A stretch of DNA of 64,000 nucleotides from Gnetum montanum (GCA_015680685.1 MNCI01008582.1:25608-89607), one strand, 5' to 3'. Shown: positions 47,287 through 59,109, numbered from the stretch's first letter. Notes: generated by a model not told the origin, from the letters alone. Numbers and translations are program-made.

Positions 47287-48142
47287 TGGTAATTTACATC
47301 AAATTATAACAAGAAGAAACAATAAATTAAAGTATAGAAATTATGCAAGCATAGTGAGTGAAAAAAATCCAATTATTTATTAAAAGTTACATAGATCTAC
47401 ATAAAATAAGTAATACCTAATCCATGCTAAAAGTGTACAGTGTCTTATGAACTAAAATATATAGGAAAAATACCAAGATTATTTACTTGGAAGATTGAAG
47501 CATAAATCCGCAATAGTATATGAAACTTAACCATGAACTCTCACTATGCCACACTCACAAACTAAAAAACCTTCACATAGCACCATAAGCCTTTAACCTA
47601 GTAGCACCTTTATGTTTAAGAAACTAGATGTCAAAGTACCTAGTTAAATAGAGCATGAGGTTTTTATGGAAATATACCTTAAAAATCCATCATAACATAA
47701 CTAGCTAATTTCTAAAAGCTAAAATATCATAAAAGAAATCTATAAAAAAAATCTCTTGTAGCATACATATCCTTCCATAATACAAAAAACATGCCATAAC
47801 TATAACATAATAAATAACATATACAATAATAATTTAATTATTAACATAAAATATAATGTTCATACAAAAATCAATCATGCCATTGTATGCCCATGCCATG
47901 CCTATATCATAGCCTCCATGAGAATTTTCCAAAACTCATCCAATAGGCTAGTATACATCAACTAATAAATACTAATGAAAATTATATATAATAAAATATA
48001 TAACTAAAATAATGCATAAAAATTTAAAAATCTATCTAATCAACAACATAGTCAAAGCATGATATAACATCTAGGAATCACCAAGTACAAAGCTCAAGGA
48101 GAAAGATACTAGCCATAACATCCAAAAACATGGATTGTTACA
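47287..48142 (-). repeat. E6 3' LTR, left boundary tentative
   Basis: The right end is firm: the minus strand begins TGTAACAATCC after a purine-rich tract, and 48000-48142 matches the truncated 5' LTR at 51345-51469. The left end is guessed from AAAAT (47282-47286), which equals the AAAAT after the 5' LTR (51470-51474). Confidence 0.45.
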
Positions 48143-48169
48143 TCCTACCATTTCCTATTAAGATTCTTC

Positions 48170-49600
48170 ATCTTTGAAGATATTAGGATGAGATGATTAC
48201 ATATCAAGATCAAGTTTTCAAATCACCTCTTGAGGATCATGAAATATCCACAAGACCTTCACCATGAAAAGCACCTTGCTACATAACTATCATTCCATGT
48301 AGTTCACGATCCTATTGTGATGCTCCACATATGAAGCATCAACCTAAAGCTATACTTCAGTCCAATTGATGACATGGCTATAATTGTGAACATATTGTTG
48401 AAGCATGAATATATAAAAAAACATCATGCATTATCAAAAGCAATAAAGGTAAACTCACATGAGACACCATTTATACTATGCATCAAAGAACATTAATAAA
48501 TTTAATATTATGCAATGTAATCTTGTTTGTCAAACTGAAAGGAATTAAGAATTTTAGCAAAGAGACATGAATGTACACATTGTTAACAACTATATACTTG
48601 AGAGGTCTCCTTCTATAGTTCACATAACTAGCTTGATAGTCCTGAGATTCTTTGAGTTATTCACAAATCTTCTTGATATGCTCTATTATGCACAAGACTA
48701 AGTCTAAATTGATCAACTACTATCCTTGATTATGCTTTAACACAAGGGAGTCCTAAAAGGTCTACTATACAAAACCTCATATGGTAATACCCTTACACTT
48801 GCTTAATAGCTATTATTGTAGGTAAACTCTACTAATAGTAGAAAACTATTCCAATTATCCAAAGACCTCAAACCATAAGATAAAAGCATGTCCTTCAAAA
48901 CTTGGTTGACTCTCTTATCCTATTCATCCATTTATAAATGATACATTGAATTAAAATTTAGGTAAGTAGCCAAGCTATCCATGAACACTTGCCAAAATTA
49001 AGAAGTAATTAAACATTAGGAGCTAAGGCAATTTTGGTAGGAATGCTATATAGTCAAAAAATCTTTAAGATGAATAATTAAACATCCTTTTCATTAGCTA
49101 TAGTCCTGATAGTAAAAAATAAGTGGAATTCACTAATAAGTTAACAATAACATGGATGACATCCTTTCCATCCATAGTACAAGGAAAACTAGTAATGAAA
49201 TCCATACTAATCACATTCCACTTATACTTTAGAATTGTGTGAGGGTACAAGTAGCCACTTGGTCACTAATGCTCAAGCTTTCCCTACTGGTAGGTTAAGT
49301 ATTTTATCACAAATTCTTCAACATGATTCTTTATGCTTGGTTAATAGTATAACTTCTTTAGCATCTAATAGATCTTTTCACTACCAGGATATATTTGAAG
49401 CCTACTGAGATGAGCGTTCTCTAATAGATGCTATTTTAAGGAATTAGGAACACACACCTAATCCTTATGATAAGGTAATGCAAAAGCATCTATTGCTATT
49501 TAAGTTGGTTACATGAAGAATAATGTAATTGCTCTACTTGGATCTTCTTCAACACATTTGACTGAATCACCAGACTATGAAGTTTATCATCCATACAACT
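48170..49600 (-). pseudogene. E6 integrase with chromodomain tail
   Basis: The chromodomain-like end reads VKVLWIFHDPQEVI and PNIFKDEES (48170-48300), like the VKVLW...EEATWE tail of plant chromoviruses. The core region near 48950 reads FWQVFMDSLATYLNFNSMYH, matching FW..F...LGT.LNFSTAYHPQTDGQ. The TQR-like target YHMRFCIV for PYEALYGR lies near 48780. Stops throughout. The chromodomain would steer insertion toward marked chromatin. Confidence 0.75.
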
Positions 49601-50900
49601 TAAGGCATCCACACAAACATTGCTTTTTCCTATCCAATACTAGATGGTAAAGTTTAAATTAGTCAATAATTCAATTCATCTTCTTTGATGTAGGTTCAAC
49701 TATGGCTAATTCATTAGGTACTATAGTCCTTTGTGATAAGTCTAACTTGTTAACCTTTTGTTAAATAAATGATAACATCAAATATTTAAGGTAAATACTA
49801 TTATACCTACCTTAATATCATGAGTGAAATAATGCATCTCATGAGGTTTTATCTACCTTGAGGCATACGCTACCACTTTGCCCTTCTACATGAGATTACA
49901 CCCATAACCTTCATCTAATGCTTCAATGCAAATACTAAATAGTTTATGTAAAGTAGAAGAAATCAAAATAGGTGTCAAAATTAATCTACTCTCAAGTTCT
50001 TCAAAGCATCCTAATAATGTGGATCCCATAAAAATCCAACATCCTTTTATAATAACTTCATAAGAGGTAAAGAAATGTAGGAAATATTCTCAATAAACCT
50101 CCTATAGTAACCTACCAATTTAATAAATTTGTAAATCTCTCCAACATTCTTATGTATAGTCCAATATCAAATAGATGATATCTTAGTAGGATTCATCACT
50201 ATATTAGCCTCAAAATGACATGTCCTAAGAACTAGATCTAATGATGCAAAATGTACACTTCAAAGATTAGGTAAATAATCGATGCTCTCTAAGTGTTTGC
50301 AAAATTATTCTCAAATGCTACTAATGAAGATCCTTCTCTAATAAGTATACCAAGATGTCATTGATAAACATAATGAGAAAGTGATTCATGTATAGTATCA
50401 TGACGTTGTTCATGAACTACATGGAAAACACAAGAGCATTAGTAAGGTTAAAAGATAAAATCATGAACTCATAATACTCATACTATATCTTGAAGGTTAT
50501 TTTTGCAACATTCTTCTCTTTGATGTGAACTTGATGATATTCCAAATTTATATCTATATTTGAGAACACCCAAGCTTCCCTTAATCAATTGAAAAAATCA
50601 TCTATGTAAGGAAAATAAAACTTGTTCTTCACTATTATTTGACTCAACTATTGATAACCAATGCATAACTTCATACTACTATATTTCTTCTTGATAAAGA
50701 GAGCATAATTATCCTAAGGAGGCATGCTTGGATGAATCAAACTCTTTTTTAGATGTTCCTAAATTTGAATCTTTAGTTCAACCAACTTGATAGGTCACAT
50801 CTTACATGGAACTTTAGATATATGTTTAGCATCCAGTTTGAGAGTAATCTTAAACTCAACATCATTCTTGGAGGTAAACCCAATAACTCTAAATAAAATA
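49600..50900 (-). pseudogene. E6 RNase H and reverse transcriptase
   Basis: RT motifs on the minus strand: KKKYSSMKLCIGYQ (near 50690), VKNKFYFPYIDDFFN, VFSNIDINLEYHQVHIKEKN (50500-50570), YEYYEFMILSFNLTNA (50440-50480), and FINDILVY (near 50350), where FIDD has become FIND. These match the chromovirus consensus closely in order and spacing. The RNase H part (49600-50000) is recognisable only by position. Confidence 0.8.
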
Positions 50901-50979
50901 CATCTAGAAACTAGAAAATAATAGGAATCTAATTAATTCCAACTAAAGAAGAAGGTTTCCTAACTAAAATTGTGAAGTA

Positions 50980-51340
50980 AAAATCACATTTTTTACAATA
51001 AATGTTGAAAAGATCTTGATGAAATAAGATCCAACTTAATCTTACGTGGCCTCATATGCACAATGATCTAAACACTATTATTTATCATTAAGAAAAGTAT
51101 CTTATGATAATAATTCAAACTATCATGATAGTGTTATGACTAAACCATACCTAAGATAATGTCATAATCCCCTAGACTTATGACAAGGAGATCATTGAGC
51201 TAGGAGACATCCTAGATCACCAAGGACATAAATCTATAGACTTGGTTCATAATCAACATACTATCATAAATGGTGCTAATGAAAAGTTCTTATGAAAGAC
51301 TTGAGTAATTCATTAAAAATTAAAATAGAAGTAGGTATGA
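50980..51340 (-). pseudogene. E6 protease/linker remnant
   Basis: The minus strand gives LVISLGDYDIILGM near 51150-51195, the YD.ILGMDWL block that follows the chromovirus protease active site. It is joined at about 51340 directly to an LTR fragment, so gag has been deleted. Confidence 0.65.
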
Positions 51341-51344
51341 AATA

Positions 51345-51469
51345 CAAAGATAGAAAAATCTATCTAACCAACAACATACTCAATGCATGACATAACATCT
51401 AGGAATCACCAAGCACAAATCTCAAGGAGAAAGATACCACACATAACATCCAAAAAAAGGGTTGTTACA
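51345..51469 (-). repeat. E6 5' LTR, truncated
   Basis: About 125 bp matching 48017-48142 (ACATAACATCTAGGAATCAC, CTCAAGGAGAAAGATA), with the LTR start TGTAACAACCC at the right edge. Confidence 0.72.
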
Positions 51470-51577
51470 AAAATACACTAGCATTATTCTAATCCCTTCT
51501 TAATTTGACATATAGGATATATAATATCATTTGGAAATATCTCAATGTCAAGATCATTTTATATTTAATGTTCATTA

Positions 51578-52608
51578 AGTGGAACTTTTGATATGTCAAA
51601 ACATTAAGAAAAATGGAGAATAAGGTCGTTTGTATGGTTGTGTGATTGTTGTGTATGTAGGATAAGAAAACTTGGATCAAGATAAGAAGGTTTGTGGAAG
51701 TTTGATAAACATGGACAAAGAACAAATATTTCAAAGAAAAAATGAAGATGAAGAAAGACATCTCCAAGAAATTGTAGACATCTTGGTAGACTTGAAGGTA
51801 ACATAGGCAAAGAAATATTTGAAAAATAGTATACATCTTTCATCAGGTAAAGACATCTTTCCCTAGACAAATATGTCTTCATAGAATACATGCTAGTTTC
51901 AGAAAGACATCTTTCACCAAACAGAGTGGACTTTCTAGAATGGAGACCAAAGGCAAAAAGATGTCTTAGCTATGAAGAAGACATCTTTCATGACTATTAG
52001 CTAGTTGTTGCATGATTTCCAAGATGAATTTGGAAACATGGTAACTATAAGAAGACATCATTCTCATTGGAAAATGTAAAAGATTTTGTACAATCATTGT
52101 GTAATCATTTTGACAATCATTGTAATCATTGTTGCTTCTCATCATATAATATTTTGTCTATTGTAAAGTGTTATGTATCTCAATGTACAAGGATTAGAAA
52201 AATAAGTTGCATTCATCCCTCGTAATTATTGTTCTTCCTTGTTGCCTTGTGGGGTTGATGCGCTTCTTGCAAGAAGGTATCTTGCTTAAGCTAGTTGGGA
52301 TCTTGCAGGATTGAGTGTTGGTGTAGCGTCATAACACTTTGGAGCAAAGCTCAAGATTATAAAGGTTGCGAGATCCTAGAAACCACATACTAAGCTTGTT
52401 GGGACCTTGTAGGATTGAGTGGATTCATAGTGCCAAATCACTTTAGAGAGGAGCTTAGTGCTTTTATAGGGTGTGGTACCCTTCAAACCACATTTGAGAA
52501 CAAAAAAGTCTGGAGTTGTACTTATGAACTATCCTATGAGCGTGGACTACCCAAGTTGGAGAACCACTTTAAATTTTGTGTGTGCTTCCCCCATAAGTTC
52601 AATGATCC
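51578..52608 (+). repeat. E7 5' LTR
   Basis: About 1,030 bp. It starts AGTGGAACTTTTGATATGTC (first base probably mutated from T) and ends near TGATCCA before the primer site. It holds about nine AGACATCTT-like sites (51757-52060), four AATCATTGT units (52088-52140) and an internal duplication of TTGGGA(T/C)CTTG(C/T)AGGATTGAG (about 52292 and 52399). Confidence 0.78.
51750..52065 (+). promoter_or_regulatory. Array of GACGTC-derived sites in E7 5' LTR
   Basis: Repeated AGACATCTTT / AAAGATGTCTT sites at irregular spacing of 20-75 bp. E8 keeps unmutated GACGTC forms at matching places, so these look like CpG-decayed copies of a GACGTC palindrome, the C-box core bound by plant bZIP factors. Confidence 0.55.
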
Positions 52609-52613
52609 ATAAG

Positions 52614-52628
52614 TGGTATTGAAGCTTG
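52614..52628 (+). other. E7 primer binding site (initiator Met type)
   Basis: TGGTATTGAAGCTTGG resembles the common TGGTATCAGAGCTTGG primer site of plant LTR elements (complement of initiator tRNA-Met 3' end). Confidence 0.7.
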
Positions 52629-52666
52629 GTACTCTTCTTTATCATCATCAACTTTAAGAGTGAATA

Positions 52667-54550
52667 ATGGAGAAGACATCTTACACAAAGCCACCCATGT
52701 TCGATGGATTCAACTTTGCCTACTGGAAAGCTAGAATGCAAGGGTTCTTCAAATCAATGGAGTTTGAAGTAATGGAGTCAATCCTTGAAGGGTACACTTT
52801 GCTTGTCAATAGCTCCACTAGCATCATTAAGCCTTGTAGAAAATGAACATAAGAGGAGAAAGATAAGTTCATGTTTGATTCTAAAGAAAATAATTTTTTA
52901 TGTTGAACTTTGAATAAATTTGACTTCAGTAGGATAGTAGGATGTAAAATAGCTGAAGAAATTTGCCAAACTTTAGAAGCTACTTACAAAGGAACTTCTA
53001 TTATCAAAAAATCAAAATTGCTAGTTTTGCAAAGTGAATATGATAAACTTAAAATGAGAGAAGGTAAGAAAATAAAAGTCTATTTTCTCTAGAGTGAATG
53101 ATATTATTCTAGCCATTAGAGGTATTGGTAAAGACTTTCCTAAAAGCAATGTGCTTATTAAAATGATCAGAACTCTTCAACAAGAGCTTAGACCTAAGGT
53201 CATGGCTATGGAAGAAATCAAAGAGTTCTCAACTCTATAATTTGAAGAGCTTCAAAGTGCTTACATTTCTTATGAAATGAATCTCATAAGTGAAGGAGCT
53301 ATCTAGGAAAGACTCATTACCTTGAAGATTGTCTCCAAGGAGAAGGAGCTCAACGAGCATGATGAGGGTAGTGAAGATGAGATTACATTTCTCACTAGGA
53401 AGCTACAACGAGTGATAACTAGAGGAAACAAAGGAACATATTAGCAAAGATTATATTAGTTCAAAGGTAAAGAAAGAGGTAAGAATTTTTTAAATTATAA
53501 TTTAGATTTCTCTTTTGTAGAATGTTGGATTTGTGGAGGAAGAGGCCATATGGCCTCTGAATGTCCTAGTAATTTTAGGTTGTTGCCTAAGAACAAGTCC
53601 ACTAAAGAGATAAAAAAGATCAACTTCTATATAAGGTGGGATGATGGGGAGTAGAGTGAGGAAGAAGTGGAGGATGATGCAAAAAATTATCATATCATAT
53701 GCATGGCCCTCACTAATGATGATGTTGATTCATTAGATGATGAACTTAATGATGATGAAAGGTTTAATCTTTTATGCAATGAGCTTCTATCATTTCAATG
53801 TCTTTGCACTAAGTTAAATAAACAAGTCCAAAGATCAAGAAATATCATTGTTAAATTTGACTATATTTGATTGTACTAAACAACTCTCAAACCTAAGGGT
53901 TGAGAATAAAAAGTTAGCCTCATCTTTGAAATAGGCTAAAGTAGAAGTTGTATATATCAAATTAATAAATGAGAGATTGGAAAAGGGAAATGAACCCCTT
54001 TGAATGGTCTTAGGACAAGGAAGAAGTCTACATGATAAGAGTGTTTTGAGATGTTATAATCAAGAGTAATCATCACCTATAAACACATCCAAATGAAATG
54101 ATCCTCCAAAAGAAAAAGCTATCACATAAAAATTAGAGGAAGCATCCAGATCTCAAAAAGGTCTTAAAAGGTTTGATTATCCTAATTGCTCATACTACCA
54201 TAGGAGAATTAGGTGTTATTATTATCACAAGTTAGGACATAAAAAATGGGATTGAAATCTTAAATATTATCATATAAATAATTGGTCATATCATAGGACT
54301 CCTTGGTTTTATCAAAGTGCACTAAGAAAGGATTTTGTGGTGGATCACAGGGAAGATTGGATGTCAACTCAAAAGACCAAACAATCAGGAAGGAATGGAG
54401 AATTAAATAGTAGGAACAAGGATATCAAGACACCCTCACCAACAAGTTCATAAGAGGAAGCCAAGCTTTGGACATTAGAGAAGTTTGTTTGAAGAGAGAA
54501 TCCTCAAAAGAGAAAATAATTCTTTAGTCCTCTAAACAACATTAATCTTC
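52667..54550 (+). pseudogene. E7 Copia-type gag
   Basis: Start ATG 52667: MEKTSYTKPPMFDGFNFAYW, the FDG.NY..WK signature of DUF4219. UBN2 block 52910-53290: TLEATYKGTSIIKKSKLL, KVMAMEEIKEFSTL. Zinc knuckle at 53523-53564, CWICGGRGHMASEC, a perfect C-X2-C-X4-H-X4-C. Acidic segment 53667-53870. A second, damaged knuckle near 54213 (CYYYHKLGHKKWD). In Copia elements the protease would follow here, but the frame fades out by 54550. Several stops break it. Confidence 0.85.
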
Positions 54551-54649
54551 AACAATATAGTAGGTAACTAGAGGTAAGTTTTCTTTTGTTTTAACAAGCT
54601 TTCATTAAGACTATAGTTCACTAGAAACCTTTCCCAACCCCATCCTATG

Positions 54650-54832
54650 TTTCGAAAAGATATCTGTGCAATATGAAAGAGACGTCTCTATGAAATTTTG
54701 TGTGTTGTAGGCAAGACATCTACTATGCATGAAAGATGTCTACTATGAATTTTAAATGTGGGAAAGATGTCTTTCTTCTATAAAATATGTCTTCATTTTC
54801 ATTTGAAGCCCTCATTTTCTGATGCTATAAAA
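54650..54832 (+). promoter_or_regulatory. Promoter-like region upstream of E7 ORF2
   Basis: Contains the perfect palindrome AGAGACGTCTCT (54678-54689), three AAGACATCT/AAAGATGTCT sites (54713-54775) and a TATA-like CTATAAAAG (about 54823-54831), about 55 bp before the ORF2 start. The same motif class fills the LTRs. E8 has a matching cluster at 61140-61320. Confidence 0.5.
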
Positions 54833-54880
54833 GAAAAAACCTTCATTTTTGTTGTATTCCTTTAAATCTATCTAATAGAG

Positions 54881-56489
54881 ATGACTAAGGCTCCACCATT
54901 TGCAGAAATTTCATCAAAGATGTCCCACAAGAAGATAGGAATGTGCAAAAAGCCACCTAAGAAGTGTTCAAAAGGAAGTTCCAGCAATGTGTCCTCCTCT
55001 TACATACCTTAGTTTTACAACATGAGCACACAGCATAGGTTTAAGGCAACTAAAACCACTAACATTATATCTAAACATTCTATTTCTTTTCTAGCTCATA
55101 GACAACAAGTCTTTCTAGATTAGCTTTTAAATTGGAATACTTTCATTACTATGAATTTTTTGATTCCTAAGGTGCTAATTAGAGATTTTTATTGTAATAT
55201 CATTATTTCTAATGCTATTATTGGGGCATTCACATCAATGATTGGGAAAATTTTTGTTTAGGTCTCTCCCCAAGTTGTGAATGCAATTCTAGGTGTTTCT
55301 AGTCTTGATGTCTTCTGGGTAACCATTGATACCATGCATGAAATTTATACAAATGGTATAATGCCCATAGGAAATGATGAATTCTATGATGTATTGTTTG
55401 GTAGAGATGTGTCTTTTAATATGGGTCATATTAAGAGAAACAAGATGACTCTTAATCCTCCACTCCATCTCTTATTATTCTATATAACATTAGGGTGAAA
55501 GGAGGTAGTTATAGGTATCTAGCTACCACCCTAGGGTTTTGTGGTCTATTGTCTTCTTATATGTTTGCAATTGGATATGGGACATACTCTTTACCAAGAC
55601 ATGTTGAGTCTCTATGCCAAGGAGAGATCTTGGACATCCCTAACTCATCAGCCTACTGATTAGATAGAAGGATGTACCTATTTTAGAGTTACCTTTGCTT
55701 AAAGGAAAGAGGAGTCTCAATGAGTAAATTAAAAAGAGGAGTAGTTCCCATGTAGTAGAAGTAGGACTAAGCACCAAACCTCAAAAATAAAAGAAGGAAC
55801 CATATCCATAGTTAAAAATATTGAAATCCACCAGTGCTCAAATTAGTTTGTTACTGAAGAAGATTCTCCAATCATTTGCAAGAGCCATTAAGATGCTTGG
55901 GAGGAACCTCTCTTACTTGGGTAAGAGTTTGGATGTAGTTAGGATTCCACCTTCCTCCAATGGGTAGATGTTTAAGGAGCTTACTACTCTTGTATTTCTA
56001 ATAGTGAGGAGGATGTACCTACCCCACTAAGGCATTCTTTAGTAGCCAAAGGCTCATGTACATATGTCTTAGATATGAAGTTAGATTCAAAGCCATAGGC
56101 ACCCCTAGCTAGTATCTAGGGGATCATCATGCTCCAATGTAGAGGCTAGAGCATCATAATCTAGTACCTCTTGCTTACTCAATTCCTCCCACTACTGATG
56201 CTCCTAGCTCTTTTGAGTAATGGGCTATGGAGAGCATCTTTAAGAAAATGTCCCAATGGATACCAATATAGTAGCCTCCTGCCTCATTAGCTCCACTAGC
56301 TTCTCTTGGTTTTGAGTAAAGCTTCATCCCAGGAGAGCATCCGTGTAGTAGGATGAGTCCTTTGATGAGGATACATAGAGATCGATCCATCCTAGCACTA
56401 ATAGTGATGATGAGGAGGAGGAGACTTATCATCCATTAAGAGTAACAGAGGATTTAGACTCTAAGGATGAGATTGAGGATAGTGATTGA
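54881..56489 (+). pseudogene. E7 ORF2, plant-transposon-domain-like protein
   Basis: Starts MTKAPPFAEISSKMSHKK. The central part reads FLIPKVLIRDFYCN, AFTSMIGKIF, VSPQVVNAILGVSSLDVFWV and, after a frameshift, LIILYNIRVKGGSYRYLATT. This pattern (RDFY..N, SP..NAILG, L..LHNI....S) resembles the 'putative plant transposon protein' domain found in many plant retroelement ORFs, whose function is unknown. The tail is Asp/Glu-rich. E8 carries a homologous ORF. Not a polymerase. Confidence in homology between copies is high, in the family name moderate. Confidence 0.65.
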
Positions 56490-56940
56490 GACCTTAGGTG
56501 GTTGTTTCCTCTCTCCTTTTGTTGATGCTAAATAAGGAGAAGATATTTTTGATTCTTGCACATGTAATTTTGAGCCTTTGCACATATGTGATATGAAAGT
56601 TGTACTATGATGTGATAATGGATGATTATGGATAGTTTTGTATATAATAGTTTGTGGATGAGTTATACATGGAGGGTGTTTTTTGCCTTGTTATCATTGT
56701 ATACCTTTGCTCTTTGCTTTTGCATTTGCATCATTTCACATACTATCGAATGTCCAAACTTATCCTTATTCCTAGCTGCCATTGGAATTTATATGTCTTA
56801 ATGGTTTACTTAGTTTCTTGCTATGCACTTTATTTATATGCTTTAACATTTTTGGTTATGTTCACAAAAGGGGAGAATTAGCTTATATAGTGTTATGCAT
56901 TGGGAGAAGACTAACCCATTTTCTTAAGTTTTGAACATTA
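56490..56940 (+). other. E7 3' untranslated region
   Basis: Between ORF2 and the purine tract. A 75-codon open stretch (56654-56881) is Leu/Tyr-rich and shows no family signal; in related Copia elements this position is untranslated. Nothing else seen. Confidence 0.55.
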
Positions 56941-56941
56941 C

Positions 56942-56957
56942 CAAAAAAAGGGAAGAT
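56942..56957 (+). other. E7 polypurine tract
   Basis: AAAAAAAGGGAAGAT abuts the LTR start TGTGGACC. The E8 counterpart is AAAAAGGGGGAGAT. Confidence 0.78.
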
Positions 56958-57975
56958 TGTGGACCTTTTGGTATTTCAAAACATTAATAAAAATTAAGAA
57001 AAATATTATTTTTATGATTATGTGATTATTTTGTAAGCAAGACAAGAAAACTTCAATCATGACAAGAAGGTTTGTGGAAGTTTGATGAACATGGACAAAG
57101 AACAAAGATTTTAAAGGAAAAATTAGGATGAAGAAAGATGTCTCCAAGAAATAGTAGAAATCTTGACAAAACTGATGGTAGCATAGGCAAAGAAATCTTT
57201 GAAAAACAACAAATGTCTTTCATTAGGCAAAGATGTCTCTCCACAAACAAAGGCGTCTACACTGAATATAGGCCAATTTCAGAAAGATGGTTTTTACTAG
57301 ATAAATATGTCTTTCTAGAATGAAGACCAAATGCAAAAAGACATCTTAGCCATGAAGAAGATGTTTTCCATGACCATTAGCTAGCTATTGCATAAGTTTC
57401 AAGATGGATTTGGAAACATGGTGACTATAAGAATTCATCATTCTCATTGGACAATGTAAAAGCTTTTGTACAATCATTGTGTAATCATTTTAACAATCAT
57501 TGTAATCATTGTTGCTTCTCATTGTATTATCTTTTAGTTGTAAAGTGTATTGTACATCAAAGTACAAAGATCAGAAAACTAACTTTCATTCATCCCTTGT
57601 AATTTTTATTTTCCCTTGTTACCCCGCAAGGTTGATGTGCTTCTTATGGGAAGGCATCTTGCTTAAGCATGTTAGGATTCTGCAAGATTAACTGTTGGTG
57701 TAGTACCACAACAATCTAGATTGAAGCTTAAGATTATAAAGGTTATGGGATCCTAGAAACCACATGCTAAGCTTGTTGGGACCTTGCAAGGTTGAATGGA
57801 TTCATAGCATTGAATTGCTCCAGAGCAGAGCTTAGTACTTGTATAGGTTGTGGTACCCTTCAAACCACATTTGAGAGGAACAAATATCAGAGGTGTGCTT
57901 GGAAACTACCCTTTGATTGTGGACTATCAAATTTGGGAAATGATATTAAATTTGGTGTGTGTGATTTATTCAAAG
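56958..57975 (+). repeat. E7 3' LTR
   Basis: Colinear with the 5' LTR, including the GACATC/GATGTC sites and AATCATTGT units (57470-57520). Homology stops just after GGTGTGTGTGATTT, so the last few dozen bases may be missing. Confidence 0.75.
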
Positions 57976-57978
57976 AAT

Positions 57979-58026
57979 TTTAATTTGGGAAACTTATTCA
58001 TCCCAAATTATGTTTCCCAAATTAAA
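57979..58026. repeat. Inverted repeat at the E7/E8 junction
   Basis: Perfect 15-bp arms (TTTAATTTGGGAAAC, 57979-57993, and its complement, 58012-58026) with an 18-bp loop, exactly between the two tail-to-tail elements. Confidence 0.85.
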
Positions 58027-58039
58027 AAATCTTTTAAAA

Positions 58040-59109
58040 AAAGCACACAAAAAAATTAACATGGTTCCCAACTTGGGTAGCCCACACTTAGAGGGTAGTT
58101 CACTAGCATACCTCTAGACTTTGTTGCTTTCAAAATGTGGTTTGAAGGGTGCCAAACCCTATACAGGTTCTAAGCTCTACTTTGGAGTGATTTGACACAA
58201 TGAATCCACTCAATTCCACAAGGTTCTAATAAGCTTATAATGTGGTTTCTAGGATTCCACAAGCTTTACAACTTGAGCTCCACTCTAGAGTGTTTTGGCG
58301 CTCCACTAACACTCAATCCTGCATGATCTTAACAAGCTCAAGCAAGATGCCTTCCTGCAAGAAGTACATCAACCTTGGAGGGCAACAAAAGAGAATAAAA
58401 ACTATAAGGAATGAATGCAACTAAGTTTTTTGCTCCTTGTACTTTGAGGTACAACTCACTTTGACTCATTACAACAAACAAAAGATAGTACAATGAGGAG
58501 CAATAACTAGAGAATGATGATAATAATGATTACTTAACAATGACATTTGATAGTATACAATTCTTACACATTTCCCAATGAAATGAAGTCTTCTTATAGC
58601 TAATATGTTTTCAAATTTACTTTGGAATTCATGCAATGGCTATCTAATGGTCACTAGAGATGTCTTCTTCAAGGTTGAGACGTCTTTTTGCAACAGACCT
58701 TCATTTGGGAGAGATGTCTTCTCTACTGGAAATACATCTTTGTAGAGACATATTTGTCAAGACGTCTTTTTTACGAAAAAGATGTTTGCTATTTTTTAGA
58801 GACGTCTTTGTTTGAACAACCTTTTATTCATTAAAGACATCTTTGATATTAGGAAGGCATATTTACTAATTTTCCTTCACTTTGGCCAAGATGTTTGCTA
58901 TTTCTTAGAATCATCTTTCTTGAGTTTCCTCTACACTTTGAAATCTTTGTTCCTTGCCCATGATTTTTGAATTTTTTCATGCTTTCTTATAGATTTCCTT
59001 AAGCTCTCCTTTTGTCCAAATCCAACTTCTTGGGCTACAAACACAACAACCACACAAACAACCTTGTTCTTCATTTTTCTTAACATTTTGACATACTAAA
59101 AGGTCAAAA
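58040..59109 (-). repeat. E8 3' LTR
   Basis: Reverse complement of the E7 LTRs. It retains GACGTC at about 58678, 58758 and 58802, alongside GATGTC and GACATC forms. Purine tract complement (TCTCCCCCTTTTT) at 59111-59123. Confidence 0.8.

Larger units (their letters stand above)
48143..51469 (-). mobile_element. E6: chromovirus (Ty3/gypsy) remnant
   Basis: Minus-strand element with 3' LTR, polypurine tract (complement TCCTACCATTTCCTATT at 48143), chromodomain, integrase, RNase H, RT, protease tail and only about 125 bp of 5' LTR. Gag and most of the 5' LTR are missing. No open frame exceeds a few dozen codons, so it is older than E1-E4. Domain residues identify it as a chromodomain-bearing clade, distinct from the other gypsy elements here. 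Confidence 0.8.
51578..57975 (+). mobile_element. E7: Copia-like LTR element with gag and ORF2, no polymerase
   Basis: 5' LTR, initiator-Met-type primer site, gag, a second ORF, purine tract, 3' LTR. Internal region about 4.3 kb. Gag belongs to the Copia-type (DUF4219/UBN2) class, and the primer site and AAAGGGGAGAT-type tract are also Copia-like. Protease, integrase, RT and RNase H are absent. E8 has the same plan, so this is a family trait rather than damage to one copy. Confidence 0.8.

Noticed and set aside
51489-51836. 115-codon minus-strand frame at the left end of the E7 LTR
   Set aside because: Spans the E7 LTR boundary and antisense LTR sequence; a similar antisense frame at 56938-57147 is just the LTR repeat.
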